A stretch of 64,000 nt of DNA from Thermosipho japonicus (GTDB lineage Bacteria > Thermotogota > Thermotogae > Thermotogales > Fervidobacteriaceae): the NCBI RefSeq assembly GCF_014201655.1, contig NZ_JACHEX010000005.1, positions 1-64,000 on the forward strand, read 5' to 3'. A model generated the notes under the pieces. It was not told where the DNA came from. It ran no database searches and was given only the letters and a program-made list of their open reading frames with translations. Positions 43,608 through 53,719 of the stretch are shown here, one piece after another. The position numbers and the translations under genes were made by a program. Position 1 is the first letter of the stretch, and each line of letters starts with the position of its first letter.

Positions 43608-44143
43608 AATTAATATTATGCGTTACTGGCAAAATTGGAACAGGAAAATCAACTGTATCGAAATTTTTTAAAGAAAAAGGATTTAAGTATATAAATATGG
43701 ATGAGCTTGGGAAAATTGCCTTTGAACATGAAAAAGACAAAATCTTAGAAGATTTTAATACATTAGATAGAAGCAAAATTAGAGATATCGTATTTCAAGA
43801 TCAAAAAATGCTCAAAAAATTAGAACAAATTTTACATCCAAAAATGTTAGAAATTCTTGAAAAAATGACTGCCAAAGAAAATTTCTATGTAATTGAAGCA
43901 GCTATAAAAAGAAGATTAAAAATAAAATGTGATTTTACGATTACAGTAAAATGTAGTTTAGATACAATTTTTAAAAGAGTTTCTGAAAGAAGACTTTCTC
44001 AAAAAGCTATAGAAAACATATTAAAAAACCAAGTGGACATACTTGATGAGGGAATTATTATAAACAATGACGGATCAATCAAAGAACTTTACGAAAAGCT
44101 TGAAAAAATCTATACTTTTATTATGAGAAGTGCCTCTTTTTAA
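43604..44143 (+). CDS. coaE: Dephospho-CoA kinase
   Basis: CoaE catalyses the last step of coenzyme A synthesis. The 179-residue protein has Walker A CVTGKIGTGKSTVSKFF, YINMDELGKIAF (substrate aspartate), ILHPKMLEIL (the HP motif of the family) and the LID region VSERRLSQKAIENIL. It is slightly short for the family. TTG start with TTAGGAGTG. The last codons and the stop lie within the stem of the terminator at 44129-44158. Confidence 0.9.
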   Translation: MKLILCVTGKIGTGKSTVSKFFKEKGFKYINMDELGKIAFEHEKDKILEDFNTLDRSKIRDIVFQDQKMLKKLEQILHPKMLEILEKMTAKENFYVIEAAIKRRLKIKCDFTITVKCSLDTIFKRVSERRLSQKAIENILKNQVDILDEGIIINNDGSIKELYEKLEKIYTFIMRSASF

Positions 44144-44158
44144 AAGAGGCACTTTTTT
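44129..44158 (+). terminator. Terminator overlapping the end of coaE
   Basis: AGTGCCTCTT pairs with AAGAGGCACT (44129-44138 with 44144-44153), followed by a T-run. The coaE stop codon (44141-44143) is inside the hairpin. It also lies just beyond the stop of the convergent GGDEF gene and may serve both. Confidence 0.87.
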
Positions 44159-44966
44159 AATTATTTTTCATCTTTTTTAAAAATTTTTGTTTATACATAA
44201 GCTTATCTGCATATTCAACCGCTTCTAAAATGTCATTAAACCCTTCTGGAATTATGGAAACGCCCCATGAAAACTTCGTTCTGATCAAACTTTCCAATCT
44301 ATTAATTACACTCTTTGCATCTATAGTATTTAAAAACAATACAAACTCGTCACCACCCCATCTAATTATAAAATCACCTTTTCTTATTAACTCTTTAACA
44401 ACTAAAACAAACTCTCTTAGCAATTTATCACCTGCAAAATGTCCAAGTTTATCATTCGTTTCTTTTAAACCATCAATATCTATAAACACGATACTTGCTT
44501 TTTTGTTGCTTCTTTTAATCTCGTAAAATTTTTTTTGTAAAATTTCTATTCCAGCTTTTCTTGTTAAAGCACCTGTTAATTCATCATATAATGAATTTCC
44601 TTTCACCTGCTCAAATTTTATTACATTTCTATAATGAATTTCCGCAATAGCCAAAATATATTTTAAAAGTCTTTCTTCAAACTGACTAATTTTATTAAAA
44701 TATAATCTAAAAATTATATTATTAAGTTTGTAATCTTTATTTTTACCATTAGTTGTTCCAAACGATGCTATTAACTTATTATCAAAAATCTCTACACCAT
44801 TTACTGCTGGTATAATATTAAACAAAGTTCTAGCCATTTTGTAAAAAAATTCTTCTTTTTCTATGGTTCCAATTATATCAATGACAGAAATTGAAAATAA
44901 TGGAAATAATGCTTTCTCCTTCAAAGTTTCACTTGCTTCAAATATAATATCTGAAATTTTTCCCAT
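44157..44966 (-). CDS. Diguanylate cyclase with N-terminal GAF-like domain
   Basis: This enzyme makes cyclic di-GMP. The C-terminal GGDEF domain (about 125-268) has DELTGALTRKAG, IDIDGLKETND and the active motif RWGGDEF (GGDEF 204-208). The inhibitory I-site RKGD is at 195-198, five residues before it, so product feedback is expected. The N-terminal 120 residues look like a GAF-type sensor with no membrane helix, so it is cytoplasmic. It is a single-gene unit. No EAL or HD-GYP phosphodiesterase lies within the window. Confidence 0.9.
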   Translation of the reverse strand: MGKISDIIFEASETLKEKALFPLFSISVIDIIGTIEKEEFFYKMARTLFNIIPAVNGVEIFDNKLIASFGTTNGKNKDYKLNNIIFRLYFNKISQFEERLLKYILAIAEIHYRNVIKFEQVKGNSLYDELTGALTRKAGIEILQKKFYEIKRSNKKASIVFIDIDGLKETNDKLGHFAGDKLLREFVLVVKELIRKGDFIIRWGGDEFVLFLNTIDAKSVINRLESLIRTKFSWGVSIIPEGFNDILEAVEYADKLMYKQKFLKKMKNN

Positions 44967-45016
44967 ACTCTCACCTTATTATACAATTTTTTAATTATTT
45001 TCATCTATATTATCGT

Positions 45017-47002
45017 TCAAAAAGATTTATTCTTTAATTTTTCTCTGATATTAAATAATTCATCTCTTAATCTTGCCGCATCCTCATACCTTAGCTCTGA
45101 TGCTGCCTTATACATTTCTTCTTCAAGCAATGCAATATACTCTTCAATTGATAGAGATTCTTTTAATTCAAATATTGTTTTAATTTCTTCTTTTTCCTCA
45201 TCTTCATCTGTCATAAACTGCTTAAATATTTCTTCATCAAGTGGTTTAATTATAGTTTTTGGAGTAATACCATGCTTCTTGTTATACTCAATCTGAATTT
45301 TCCTTCTTCTATTTGTTTCATCAATTGCCTTTTTCATAGCCGGTGTTATTTTATCAGCATACATTATTACTTTACCATTTATATTTCTTGCAACCCTTCC
45401 AATAATCTGTATTAATGTAGTTTCACTTCTCAAAAATCCCTCAGTATCACTATCCAATATTGCAACCAATGAAACTTCTGGTAAATCCAATCCTTCTCTT
45501 AACAAATTTACACCAACAACTACTTCAACATCTCCTCTTCTAAGTTTTTTTAATACTTCAACACGTTCTATCGTATCAAGCTCAGAATGAATATACAAAG
45601 CTTTAATACCCATTTCTATTAAATATTCTGCTAATTTTTCAGCAGTCTTTTTAGTAAGAACAGTAATTAATGCGCGTTCATTTCTTTTTCTTATTTTAGA
45701 AATTTCATTAACAAGATCATCTATTTGATTTTGAGTAGGTCTTACCTCAACTTCAGGATCAACAAGTCCTGTCGGCCTTATTATTTGTTCTACAACTTGC
45801 TGAGAATTATTAATTTCAAAATCTCCTGGTGTTGCTGAAACAAAAATAACATTTTTAACCTTATTCCAAAATTCCTCAAATTTCAGTGGTCTATTATCAT
45901 AAGCGCATGGAAGTCTAAAACCATAATCTACCAAGTTTTTCTTTCTTGAAAAATCTCCTCTATACATTGCTCTAAGTTGGGGAATAGTTATATGCGACTC
46001 ATCTATAAATACAAGATAATCATCTCCAAAATAATCTAAAAGACTGTATGGTGGGTCTCCAGGATTTCTACCATCAAAATGTCTTGAATAATTTTCTATC
46101 CCTGAACAATATCCAAGTGCTATAAGAAGTTCAATATCATTCATTGTTCTTTGCTTCAATCTTTCAGCCTCTAAATACTTTCCTTGCTTTTTAAAATATT
46201 CTAACTGTTCTTCTAATTCTTTTAAAATTGACTTGACTGCCCTTTGGATTTTTTCTTCTGTCGTAATAAATTCTTTTGTAGGATAGATAACTACCCTGTC
46301 AAGCTTTTCTATAATTTTTCGGTTCAATGGATCAAAAGTATAGATCGAGTCTATTTCATCACCAAAAAGCTCAATTCTTATTCCTTCATCTTGATATCTA
46401 GGATATATTTCTATGACATCGCCTTTAACTCTAAAAGTTCCTCCAAGTGCAACTTCTTCTTTCCTTTCATAACCAATTCTTGCTAAATGTGTTAAAAATC
46501 TTTCTAAATCAATCTCTTGTCCTACAGATAAAACAAAATTTAAATCACTAAAATCTTTAGGATCTCCACAATTGTATATTGCTGAAACACTTGCTACAAC
46601 AATAACATCTTTCCTAGTCATAATTGACTTTATTGCACTGATTCTCATTTTTTCAATTACTTCATTAATATCAGCATTTTTTTCAATATATAAATCTCTA
46701 GTTGGAATATATGCCTCCGGTTGATAATAATCGTAGTAACTTACAAAAAATTCAACTTTATTCTCTGGAAAAAAAGATTTAAATTCAGAGTATAATTGAG
46801 CAGCTAGAGTTTTATTGGGTGAAATTATAAGAGTTGGTTTGCCAACATTCTCAATAACCTTGGCCATTGTAAATGTCTTTCCACTTCCTGTAACACCTAA
46901 TAAAGTTTGTATGCTATATCCTTTTTTTAAACCTTCAACTAATTTTTTAATTGCTTGAGGTTGATCTCCTGACGGTGAAAAATCCGAATAGACCTTAAAC
47001 AT
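45017..47002 (-). CDS. uvrB: Excinuclease ABC subunit B
   Basis: UvrB is the damage-verifying helicase-like subunit of nucleotide excision repair. Motifs: Walker [11 protein letters not shown], the DNA-clamping beta-hairpin [20 protein letters not shown] (20 residues), [28 protein letters not shown] and QIIGRVARN. The C-terminal UVR domain that contacts UvrC is present ([19 protein letters not shown]). Three candidate starts follow GAGGAGG; the ATG at 47000-47002 has the best spacing. It overlaps the NFACT gene by eight bases. Mfd, its transcription-coupled partner, is 7 kb away. Confidence 0.96.
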   Translation of the reverse strand: MFKVYSDFSPSGDQPQAIKKLVEGLKKGYSIQTLLGVTGSGKTFTMAKVIENVGKPTLIISPNKTLAAQLYSEFKSFFPENKVEFFVSYYDYYQPEAYIPTRDLYIEKNADINEVIEKMRISAIKSIMTRKDVIVVASVSAIYNCGDPKDFSDLNFVLSVGQEIDLERFLTHLARIGYERKEEVALGGTFRVKGDVIEIYPRYQDEGIRIELFGDEIDSIYTFDPLNRKIIEKLDRVVIYPTKEFITTEEKIQRAVKSILKELEEQLEYFKKQGKYLEAERLKQRTMNDIELLIALGYCSGIENYSRHFDGRNPGDPPYSLLDYFGDDYLVFIDESHITIPQLRAMYRGDFSRKKNLVDYGFRLPCAYDNRPLKFEEFWNKVKNVIFVSATPGDFEINNSQQVVEQIIRPTGLVDPEVEVRPTQNQIDDLVNEISKIRKRNERALITVLTKKTAEKLAEYLIEMGIKALYIHSELDTIERVEVLKKLRRGDVEVVVGVNLLREGLDLPEVSLVAILDSDTEGFLRSETTLIQIIGRVARNINGKVIMYADKITPAMKKAIDETNRRRKIQIEYNKKHGITPKTIIKPLDEEIFKQFMTDEDEEKEEIKTIFELKESLSIEEYIALLEEEMYKAASELRYEDAARLRDELFNIREKLKNKSF

Positions 47003-48659
47003 CATCAATCCTCCTCGGTCTTACATAAATTGTTCTATAATTACTGTACAGTACAAGGCCAGGTTTTAAACCTTTAGTTTTTCTAACATATTTTACCTTT
47101 GTATAGTCAACTGGAACCTTTCCTGAATTTTTACCCTTACTATACCCAGCTGCAAGCTCCGCAGCAAATCTTATAACTTCTTCGTTTATAACCTTTCCAT
47201 TGTTTTTTAATATAACATGTGATCCAGGCATTTCATGAACATGAAACCATAAATCTTCATCATTTGCCTTACGAACAAGTTCATCATTTTGTTTGTTATT
47301 TTTCCCAATATATATTACAAACCCATTATGCTCTACTTTTCTTGGCTCTGATTTGATAACTTTTTTACTTCTACCTTTCTTCTCTTTTATTAGCCCCATA
47401 TTTTGCATTTCAAACTTTATCTCTTCTATTTCTTCTTCATTTTCAGCATCTTCAATTGTGTACCAAATTTGATATAGATAGTCTAATTCATCTTCTAATA
47501 CTTTCTTTCTTTCCAGAAGACCTTTCAACTTATTTTTCATTTTATTGTATTTTTTAAAGTAATGATTTGCATTTTCAAGTGGTTCTTTATTATAATCTAG
47601 AGGAACCTCGATATTTTCGTCATTTTCCCAATCATACAAAACTACGCTATTCAACTTTTCATCAATTTGATAAAAATAAGCCTTTAAAAGTTCTCCATAT
47701 TTTTTATACAAATCGTAATTTTTATTTTTTTCAATTTCAATATTAATCTTATCTAATGTATTTTCCAACTTGCTTATATATTTTACCAATACATCTTCCA
47801 AAGTCTTTTTCTTTTGATAAATTAAACTCTTTTTTTCATTCCAACTAAAAAACAAATTAATTGCTTCGTCAGGTTTTGAGAATTTTCTAAATTTTTCAGC
47901 TAAATGATTTAAAGAAAATGCAGAAATTTCAAATGGTTTATTATTTTCAAAATAAACATACATATAATTCTCACTAAATTCCTGAATAATTTCCTTCAAA
48001 ATTTTTTCTAATTTATCATCCCATTTAATAACTTCATCTTCATTTATACCTGCTCTATACAACAATTCCCTAGCAGTTACTTTAGAAAATCCCTGAATAT
48101 TTTTGAAAACAAATTCTAAAGCCTTTTTGCTTTCATTAATAGTTTTAAGCTTTTTAATTTGATTTACATCAAGCGGATTAATTTTATTTGAACTGAAAAT
48201 TTTAAATTGTTCTCCTGGAAAAATGTTTCTAAATCTATTTTTTATTCGTTTATATGCATCCAAAATTATCCCATTTTCTACTAAAATTATATTTGAATGT
48301 CTTCCCATTATGTCAACATAAATTTCATAATTATGTTTATTTCCAACATCATCAACTTTATAAACTTCAAACTTATAAGTCCTTTCCAATCCAATTTGCT
48401 CAATATTTTTTATCATACCACCTCTAACTTTACTTCTTAAATACTCAACAAAATAATGACTTTTAGTCTTTAAAGGTAAATTTCTTTTTTCAAAAGTTAT
48501 ATAAGAATAACTTGGATTAAGAGAAATTTTTAAATCAAAATTTTGAAAACTAAAATAGATTATCTTATTAAAGATATAAAAATTTCTAATATGAGCATTA
48601 AGCAAATATGGTTTTGAATATTCTAAAAATTGCCTCATAACAAACCCATCGTATGGCAT
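46995..48659 (-). CDS. rqcH: NFACT/RqcH ribosome quality-control protein
   Basis: RqcH binds stalled 50S subunits and adds alanine tails to trapped peptides. This 554-residue protein, often annotated as fibronectin-binding, shows the NFACT-N motif [11 protein letters not shown], a helix-hairpin-helix-like middle part, a long coiled coil (about 280-410) and the NFACT-R domain with [28 protein letters not shown] and [14 protein letters not shown]. Start ATG with TAGGAGG. It overlaps uvrB. Together with HflX this gives two ribosome-rescue factors in the window. Confidence 0.9.
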   Translation of the reverse strand: MPYDGFVMRQFLEYSKPYLLNAHIRNFYIFNKIIYFSFQNFDLKISLNPSYSYITFEKRNLPLKTKSHYFVEYLRSKVRGGMIKNIEQIGLERTYKFEVYKVDDVGNKHNYEIYVDIMGRHSNIILVENGIILDAYKRIKNRFRNIFPGEQFKIFSSNKINPLDVNQIKKLKTINESKKALEFVFKNIQGFSKVTARELLYRAGINEDEVIKWDDKLEKILKEIIQEFSENYMYVYFENNKPFEISAFSLNHLAEKFRKFSKPDEAINLFFSWNEKKSLIYQKKKTLEDVLVKYISKLENTLDKINIEIEKNKNYDLYKKYGELLKAYFYQIDEKLNSVVLYDWENDENIEVPLDYNKEPLENANHYFKKYNKMKNKLKGLLERKKVLEDELDYLYQIWYTIEDAENEEEIEEIKFEMQNMGLIKEKKGRSKKVIKSEPRKVEHNGFVIYIGKNNKQNDELVRKANDEDLWFHVHEMPGSHVILKNNGKVINEEVIRFAAELAAGYSKGKNSGKVPVDYTKVKYVRKTKGLKPGLVLYSNYRTIYVRPRRIDDV

Positions 48660-48690
48660 TTTATCTACCTCCTATACCTAAGTATAACAT

Positions 48691-48717
48691 AAAAAATGCG
48701 GCCCATAATGGGCCGCA
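48691..48717 (-). terminator. Terminator of the oligopeptide-binding protein gene
   Basis: A 9-bp GC-rich perfect stem (48697-48705 with 48709-48717) with a three-base loop, followed on the minus strand by T6. It lies 21 bases beyond the stop codon. Confidence 0.93.
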
Positions 48718-48737
48718 AGAAATTAATTACTTTTTAA

Positions 48738-50582
48738 TTATTCTTTTCCCTCAAACCAGTATGCGTAATAATCATCACCTGGTCTCATTGCATTTGGATA
48801 CCAACCTTTGAGCCATTTTCTGTGAACCCTAACTCCAACAGGTTGATAAAGAGGTACACTAATTGCATATTTTACAACAAATTTTTGAATTTGTGCATAC
48901 AACTCTGCTCTCTTTGCAGCATCTGTTTCTGCTGAAGCTTGCTCGATTAAATCATCCAAGCTCTTTCCACCAAGTTCTTCCATAGGTGTACTTACAAATT
49001 CTCTGAATTTTGCTCCTTGCCTTGAGCTATAATCACCTTTTGAATCATAATATGTAAATATGAAGTTATCTGGGTCTGGGAAGTCTGCAAGCCATCCAAG
49101 TATGAATATTGGAAGTTCTCCACGTTTTGTTGCGTCTAAGAATGTTGGCCATTGCAAACCAACAACATCAACTTTAATCTTTGGTGATAACATTTCAAGA
49201 TACATTTTTACCATTTCTGCTGTTCTTTGTCTTGCTTCATTTCCTAAGTTATATGCAACTGAGAATTTGAATCCTTTTTTCCATGCTTCTCCGTTCCATG
49301 CTTGCATTAATTCTTGTCTTGCTTTAAAGAGATTGAAATCATACAATGGAAGTGAAGGATCGAATCCAAGAAGACCTTCTGGTAATGCTGTTGGAACTCT
49401 CTTAGCAAAACCTTTTAATACTTCACTTATAAGTGCATCATAGTTGATAACATGTGCAATTGCTTTTCTTGCATGAACATCGCTGAAGAAATCCAATGGA
49501 ATTCCATTTCCATCAAGTTTTCCACTACCTACGTATTTGCTTCCTTCTCTAATTGACCAGTTAAAACCAAGAACTGTAACTGATAATGTCGGTATACCTT
49601 CAATTATTTCAAGATCTGGATTTCCTCTTACTTGATCAAGATATTGTGTTGGAATATATGCAATATCAGCATCGCCTTTTTCTAGCATTGCTTTTCTAGT
49701 TGAAAATTCATCAATACCCCATATAATTACTCTCTTAATCTTTGCTGGTTCTCTCCAATAATTTTCATTTGCTTCAAGTATTACCTTTTGTTGTGCTCTA
49801 TCCCATTCTACAAATTTGTATGGTCCTGTTCCCATTGCCGTTTGATAAATTGGAGAATCTTCTTTTGACATTACGTGCTCTTTCCACCATGTAGTTGGTT
49901 GACCATCCCAAAGCCCTTTTTCTATACACCATTCTTTATCAAGAATTGCTCCCCAGTGAGCACTTTGAGCAATTACATTCAAAAATGGACCATATGGTCT
50001 TCTAAGATGGATTATAACATTGTCTCCATCTACTTCTATTGCTTTATCTACTACATCATAAACTTTCTTAAATACTTCTTCAGCCTCTGGAAGTGGATTT
50101 CCATTTTCATCGAATAATTCGTTCCATTTTTTACCGGAAACTTCATAAACCATATCTTCAACATCCCACATTCCAAAGATGGAATACCAAAGCATCCATA
50201 CTGGTCCACCTGCTGGACTATAAAGAAGTGCTCTTTGGAAACTGTATTCAACATCTTCAGGAGTTAAATCATTTCCATTATGGAATTTAACTCCTTTTCT
50301 AATTGGAAATACGTATGTCTTTCCACCGTCTCTTATAAGTCCGTTTTCAACTGTTGGAACTTCTGTCGCAAGCCTTGGTTCAAATTCGTTCAAACTGGAA
50401 CCTTTATATTGTATAAGGTTCTCATATACCTGATACAAAACTTCTCCACTAGCTGTGTCATATGCAAGATGTGGATCAAGAGTATCTGGCTCACCAATAG
50501 TTGCATCTACCAAAGTGTTTGGATCGGCAGCAAATAATACTACCGCAAATACTACCATCAAAAATGCTAAAAGTTTTTTCAC
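48738..50582 (-). CDS. Oligopeptide ABC transporter substrate-binding protein (family 5)
   Basis: A 614-residue periplasmic binding protein with signal peptide (KKLLAFLMVVFAVVLFA). It has the family-5 signature GEPDTLDPHLAYD, KTYVFPIRKGVKFHNG, LTPEDVEYSFQRAL, GTGPYKFVEWDR and the C-terminal LGWLADFPDPDNF. It binds peptides or, as in many Thermotogales, oligosaccharides. The start is the GTG at 50580-50582 with GAGGGGGG; a longer frame adds 18 residues without a signal-peptide pattern. No permease or ATPase gene lies beside it, so it must work with a transporter encoded elsewhere. It has its own strong promoter and terminator, which fits abundant expression. Confidence 0.93.
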   Translation of the reverse strand: MKKLLAFLMVVFAVVLFAADPNTLVDATIGEPDTLDPHLAYDTASGEVLYQVYENLIQYKGSSLNEFEPRLATEVPTVENGLIRDGGKTYVFPIRKGVKFHNGNDLTPEDVEYSFQRALLYSPAGGPVWMLWYSIFGMWDVEDMVYEVSGKKWNELFDENGNPLPEAEEVFKKVYDVVDKAIEVDGDNVIIHLRRPYGPFLNVIAQSAHWGAILDKEWCIEKGLWDGQPTTWWKEHVMSKEDSPIYQTAMGTGPYKFVEWDRAQQKVILEANENYWREPAKIKRVIIWGIDEFSTRKAMLEKGDADIAYIPTQYLDQVRGNPDLEIIEGIPTLSVTVLGFNWSIREGSKYVGSGKLDGNGIPLDFFSDVHARKAIAHVINYDALISEVLKGFAKRVPTALPEGLLGFDPSLPLYDFNLFKARQELMQAWNGEAWKKGFKFSVAYNLGNEARQRTAEMVKMYLEMLSPKIKVDVVGLQWPTFLDATKRGELPIFILGWLADFPDPDNFIFTYYDSKGDYSSRQGAKFREFVSTPMEELGGKSLDDLIEQASAETDAAKRAELYAQIQKFVVKYAISVPLYQPVGVRVHRKWLKGWYPNAMRPGDDYYAYWFEGKE

Positions 50583-50624
50583 AAAAATCCCCCCTCTTCT
50601 GGAGTAGTGTAATGGTTCATAATT

Positions 50625-50654
50625 ATTATACCACATATTTTACAAAAAAATCAA
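50625..50654 (-). promoter_or_regulatory. Strong promoter of the binding-protein gene
   Basis: On the minus strand, TTGATT (50649-50654) and TATAAT (50625-50630) are separated by 18 bases, with TGG just before the -10. The start codon is 43 bases downstream. Confidence 0.75.
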
Positions 50655-50688
50655 CTCTTTTACATTTTATAAAAATATACATTAAATA

Positions 50689-51783
50689 TTATAGCTGTTT
50701 AATAAAAAATTTAGCACTTGGAATGTATATTCTTAACCTTGTCCAAGGAGTAATAATTTCCTTATAATTATTGTAAAATTCCAATTTATCATTTTTAATT
50801 ATATTACAAATTAAACTTCCAATTGGATCAAAACAATTTTCAACTATTTCAACTTCTTTATTTTTGAACATTACATTATTTGGGGCTAATTCCCCAAAAT
50901 TTTTATAAGTATACTTATAGCTTCCAAGTTTAAACATTGCCTCTTCAAATAAAGTTGTTTTTTTATCTATTAAAAATGACATTATCATGTATAAACTACT
51001 TAAGTCAATTGGAATATCATATGCATATCTAAAATCTAAAGTTATATGTTTAATGTTATTATTTTTTGCGATATTTTCAAATTCTTCAAAAATTTCCGAA
51101 AATTTATCTCCTAAAAAATTAAAGGAGAAAATCGTTATATTAGCAAAATCATTTGATTTGTTTTCTACCAAAACTGGATCTTTTCTTATAAACTTTTCAT
51201 AAGGAATCGTTTCAACAATTGTTTTTTTACTCTTTCCTAAAAATTTATACTCAACCTCAATTCTCTTTTTCTTTAAAAATTCTCCTAAAAATGGGAAAAT
51301 ATATCTTGAAAAAAATTGTTTGTTCTCATTAATAACATATTTTTCTGAATAAAAATCCGATAAGTATTCAATCAAATCCCTGTTATTAATTTTACTAACC
51401 ACTGCACCTTCTTCAATATCACATGAAGAATTAATAACCACAAATTCTCCATCAACAAACCTAATTTCAAATGGTAGAACATAGTTAGATTTATTAGATT
51501 CAGGTAATAGCACATACACTCCAGGATACTTTGAAAATTCTTTAACTAGTATCTTATAAAACTCGTATTTATTCATCCATCTATTAATTTTTATATCTTT
51601 AAAATTAATTACTCTCTCATCATCAATATAATGTAATTTAAGTTTGGAATTAATAAACACAATTTCTTTGTTCAAAGTTTTTGGAAAAAATTTTTGATAT
51701 TTAAAAACATAAGGAGAAATAATTATAAAAAACATAACGGTCAAAACAAAAAATAGCGTAAAATTAATAAATTTCTTAACCAT
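50689..51783 (-). CDS. Exported protein, degenerate S41 (tail-specific protease)-like
   Basis: This 364-residue protein has one N-terminal membrane/signal segment (FTLFFVLTVMFFIIISPYVF). A PDZ-like strand (EEGAVVSKINNRDLIEYL, near 130) and then segments ordered as in S41 peptidases follow: ITIFSFNFLGDKFSEIFEE and HITLDFRYAYD. In active S41 enzymes the latter reads DLR-N-GG and a catalytic serine and lysine follow; here the GG and the serine motif are not recognisable. It is therefore likely a non-catalytic relative. GGGGGG lies ahead of the ATG. It is transcribed toward the oligopeptide-binding gene but is separated from it by that gene's own promoter. Confidence 0.6.
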   Translation of the reverse strand: MVKKFINFTLFFVLTVMFFIIISPYVFKYQKFFPKTLNKEIVFINSKLKLHYIDDERVINFKDIKINRWMNKYEFYKILVKEFSKYPGVYVLLPESNKSNYVLPFEIRFVDGEFVVINSSCDIEEGAVVSKINNRDLIEYLSDFYSEKYVINENKQFFSRYIFPFLGEFLKKKRIEVEYKFLGKSKKTIVETIPYEKFIRKDPVLVENKSNDFANITIFSFNFLGDKFSEIFEEFENIAKNNNIKHITLDFRYAYDIPIDLSSLYMIMSFLIDKKTTLFEEAMFKLGSYKYTYKNFGELAPNNVMFKNKEVEIVENCFDPIGSLICNIIKNDKLEFYNNYKEIITPWTRLRIYIPSAKFFIKQL

Positions 51784-51822
51784 TTTTCAATTCGCCCCCT
51801 ATAAAAAATATACACCAAATTC

Positions 51823-51851
51823 TTGATTTTAAAAAATTTTTATGGTATTAT
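51823..51851 (+). promoter_or_regulatory. Promoter of tRNA-Val
   Basis: TTGATT (51823-51828) and TATTAT (51846-51851) are separated by exactly 17 bases. Transcription would start just before the tRNA 5' end at 51862. Confidence 0.7.
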
Positions 51852-51861
51852 TTTTTTGCAT

Positions 51862-51936
51862 GGGTGCGTAGCTCAGTGGGAGAGCGCTTCCTTCACACGG
51901 AAGAGGCCGCAGGTTCAATCCCTGCCGCACCCACCA
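51862..51936 (+). tRNA. tRNA-Val (anticodon CAC)
   Basis: Acceptor stem GGGTGCG (51862-51868) pairs with CGCACCC (51926-51932), followed by an encoded A and CCA. The D arm has GCTC/GAGC, the anticodon stem CTTCC/GGAAG encloses TTCACAC (anticodon CAC), and the T arm is GCAGG-TTCAATC-CCTGC. All stems pair perfectly. CAC reads GUG valine codons. Confidence 0.97.
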
Positions 51937-51948
51937 AAAAATAAATCA

Positions 51949-51972
51949 AGGGCCTTAAAGGCCCTATTTTTG
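51949..51972 (+). terminator. Terminator of tRNA-Val
   Basis: AGGGCC (51949-51954) pairs with GGCCCT (51960-51965) around TTAAA, followed by TATTTTT. It lies 12 bases after the tRNA. Confidence 0.85.
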
Positions 51973-52000
51973 TGGTAAAATATTTAAAGAGGTGTAAAAC

Positions 52001-52450
52001 ATGGAAAAATACTTAATTTATATTTTAGGTACATTGCTTTCAACAATTGGATTAATCTTTTTAAGTTTTTACATAGCTATTTTCTTTTTTTCACCTGTAA
52101 TAGAAAATATTTTTTCTATCGATATGAATATTTCATCAGCATTGCTAATAATAGCAATATCTTTTACACTCAATGGTTTTTTTATAGGTTTCTATTCAAT
52201 TTCCAAAGATTCATGGGAATATGCTAATTTGTGGATAATAATTTCTTTTTTACTATCATTTATATCATTTTTATTTCAACTATACAAATTAGCATCGCTG
52301 GGACCAACTTGGTTAGGTTTAGAATTTTTTGGAATTAACGGTAATAAAATTGAGGCTATGTACATTTGTATGATGCTTTTCCTAATAAATCTTGCTATAT
52401 TAGTTATTTGCGGAATACTTGTTTTCAGAAAATTTAGAGGTGAAGAATGA
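52001..52450 (+). CDS. Small four-helix membrane protein of unknown function
   Basis: A 149-residue, very hydrophobic protein with about four membrane helices (about 5-28, 43-67, 75-95, 122-142) and a short basic end (FRKFRGEE). I do not recognise a family. AAGAGGTG precedes the ATG, and it overlaps tmcAL by four bases, so it is probably co-translated with it. Confidence 0.65.
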   Translation: MEKYLIYILGTLLSTIGLIFLSFYIAIFFFSPVIENIFSIDMNISSALLIIAISFTLNGFFIGFYSISKDSWEYANLWIIISFLLSFISFLFQLYKLASLGPTWLGLEFFGINGNKIEAMYICMMLFLINLAILVICGILVFRKFRGEE

Positions 52451-53718
52451 AAGTTTTAGGAGTTGTAGTTGAATATAATCCTTTCCATAATGGCCATCTC
52501 CATCATTTAAAATCTGCAAAAAAGCTAGTTAACCCTGATTTTACAATTGCGGTTATGAGTGGGAATTTTTGCCAAAGAGGAGAACCTGCTATAGTTAACA
52601 AATTTGCAAGAGCTAAAATGGCTCTTTTAAATGGTATCGATGTAGTATTTGAACTTCCAACTATTTATTCATTACAAGATGCCGGAGGCTTTGCTATTGG
52701 CTCAGTTGGCCTAATGCATAAACTTGGTCTTGTTACAGATATTGTATTTGGAAGTGAAAGTGCTGATATTTCCTTTCTTGAAAAGATATCCAAAATCTTA
52801 TATGAAAATTCAAAAGAGTTTGATTACCTAATAAAAAGAGAACTAAAAAAAGGTTTATCATATCCAAATGCAAGGAAATTTGCACTTCAAAAATTTTTGA
52901 AAACTGATTTAGATACTATTAAAAAGCTAGAAAACTCAAATGATATTCTAGGAATCGAATACATCAAAGCGATTTTAAAATATAACAGCAGCATTAAGTA
53001 TCATGTTATTAAACGTGTTGGTGCAAAATACAATGAGCAAAATTTATCAGGAAAATTTTCTTCAGCTACTGCAATTAGAAATGCTATAAAGTCTGCAAAA
53101 AGTATTAAAGAATATGTTCCCGAAAGTACTTATTTAATTTTAAAAGATGAATTCAAAAAAGGGAGAGGTCCAGTCTTTTTGGAAAATTTAGAACAATTTA
53201 TACTTTCTGAATTTAGATTAAAGACAAGAGAAAATTTAGAAAACATATATGGTTTTAGTGAAGGTTTAGACAAAAGATTTATTGATAGCGCAAATATTTC
53301 AACCAATCTTAAAGAATTCATTGAAAATATAAAAGCAAAAAGATTTACATTCTCAAGAATAAGAAGGTTGATATTCCATGCAATCTTCAATTTTGAAAAA
53401 AACTATATGGAATTTTCAAATAAACTAGGACCTCAATATGTAAGAGTTCTTGGATTTACAAAAAAAGGTCAAGAATTTTTATCATATGCAAAGAAAAAAT
53501 CTAAAATCCCAATCATCACAAATCCTTCACTCAAAAATAAAATACTAAAAGATGTTTTAAAAAACAGTGAAAGAAAATGGGATTTTAACATAAGCTTATA
53601 TAATTGGCAGTTTGAAAAAGATATACTTGCAAGTAATATCTATACTTTATTTTATCCTAACTCTTCTCAAAGAAAATCTGGTATAGATTTTAGAAAGCCA
53701 ATAATAATTGAGGGATAA
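52447..53718 (+). CDS. tmcAL: tRNA(Met) cytidine acetate ligase TmcAL
   Basis: TmcAL (formerly YlbM) uses acetate and ATP to make N4-acetylcytidine at position 34 of elongator tRNA-Met, improving AUG decoding. The 423-residue protein has the nucleotidyltransferase start GVVVEYNPFHNGHLHHL (HxGH), VMSGNFCQRGEPAI and ELPTIYSLQDAGGFA, then GSESAD. The C-terminal domain has FSSATAIRNAI, common to the family. It lies between a membrane protein and mfd. Confidence 0.9.
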   Translation: MKVLGVVVEYNPFHNGHLHHLKSAKKLVNPDFTIAVMSGNFCQRGEPAIVNKFARAKMALLNGIDVVFELPTIYSLQDAGGFAIGSVGLMHKLGLVTDIVFGSESADISFLEKISKILYENSKEFDYLIKRELKKGLSYPNARKFALQKFLKTDLDTIKKLENSNDILGIEYIKAILKYNSSIKYHVIKRVGAKYNEQNLSGKFSSATAIRNAIKSAKSIKEYVPESTYLILKDEFKKGRGPVFLENLEQFILSEFRLKTRENLENIYGFSEGLDKRFIDSANISTNLKEFIENIKAKRFTFSRIRRLIFHAIFNFEKNYMEFSNKLGPQYVRVLGFTKKGQEFLSYAKKKSKIPIITNPSLKNKILKDVLKNSERKWDFNISLYNWQFEKDILASNIYTLFYPNSSQRKSGIDFRKPIIIEG

Positions 53719-53719
53719 T

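Noticed and set aside
49875-50537. Several overlapping frames on both strands inside the oligopeptide-binding gene
   Set aside because: They mirror a strongly conserved coding sequence, have poor starts and give unlikely cysteine- and tryptophan-rich products.
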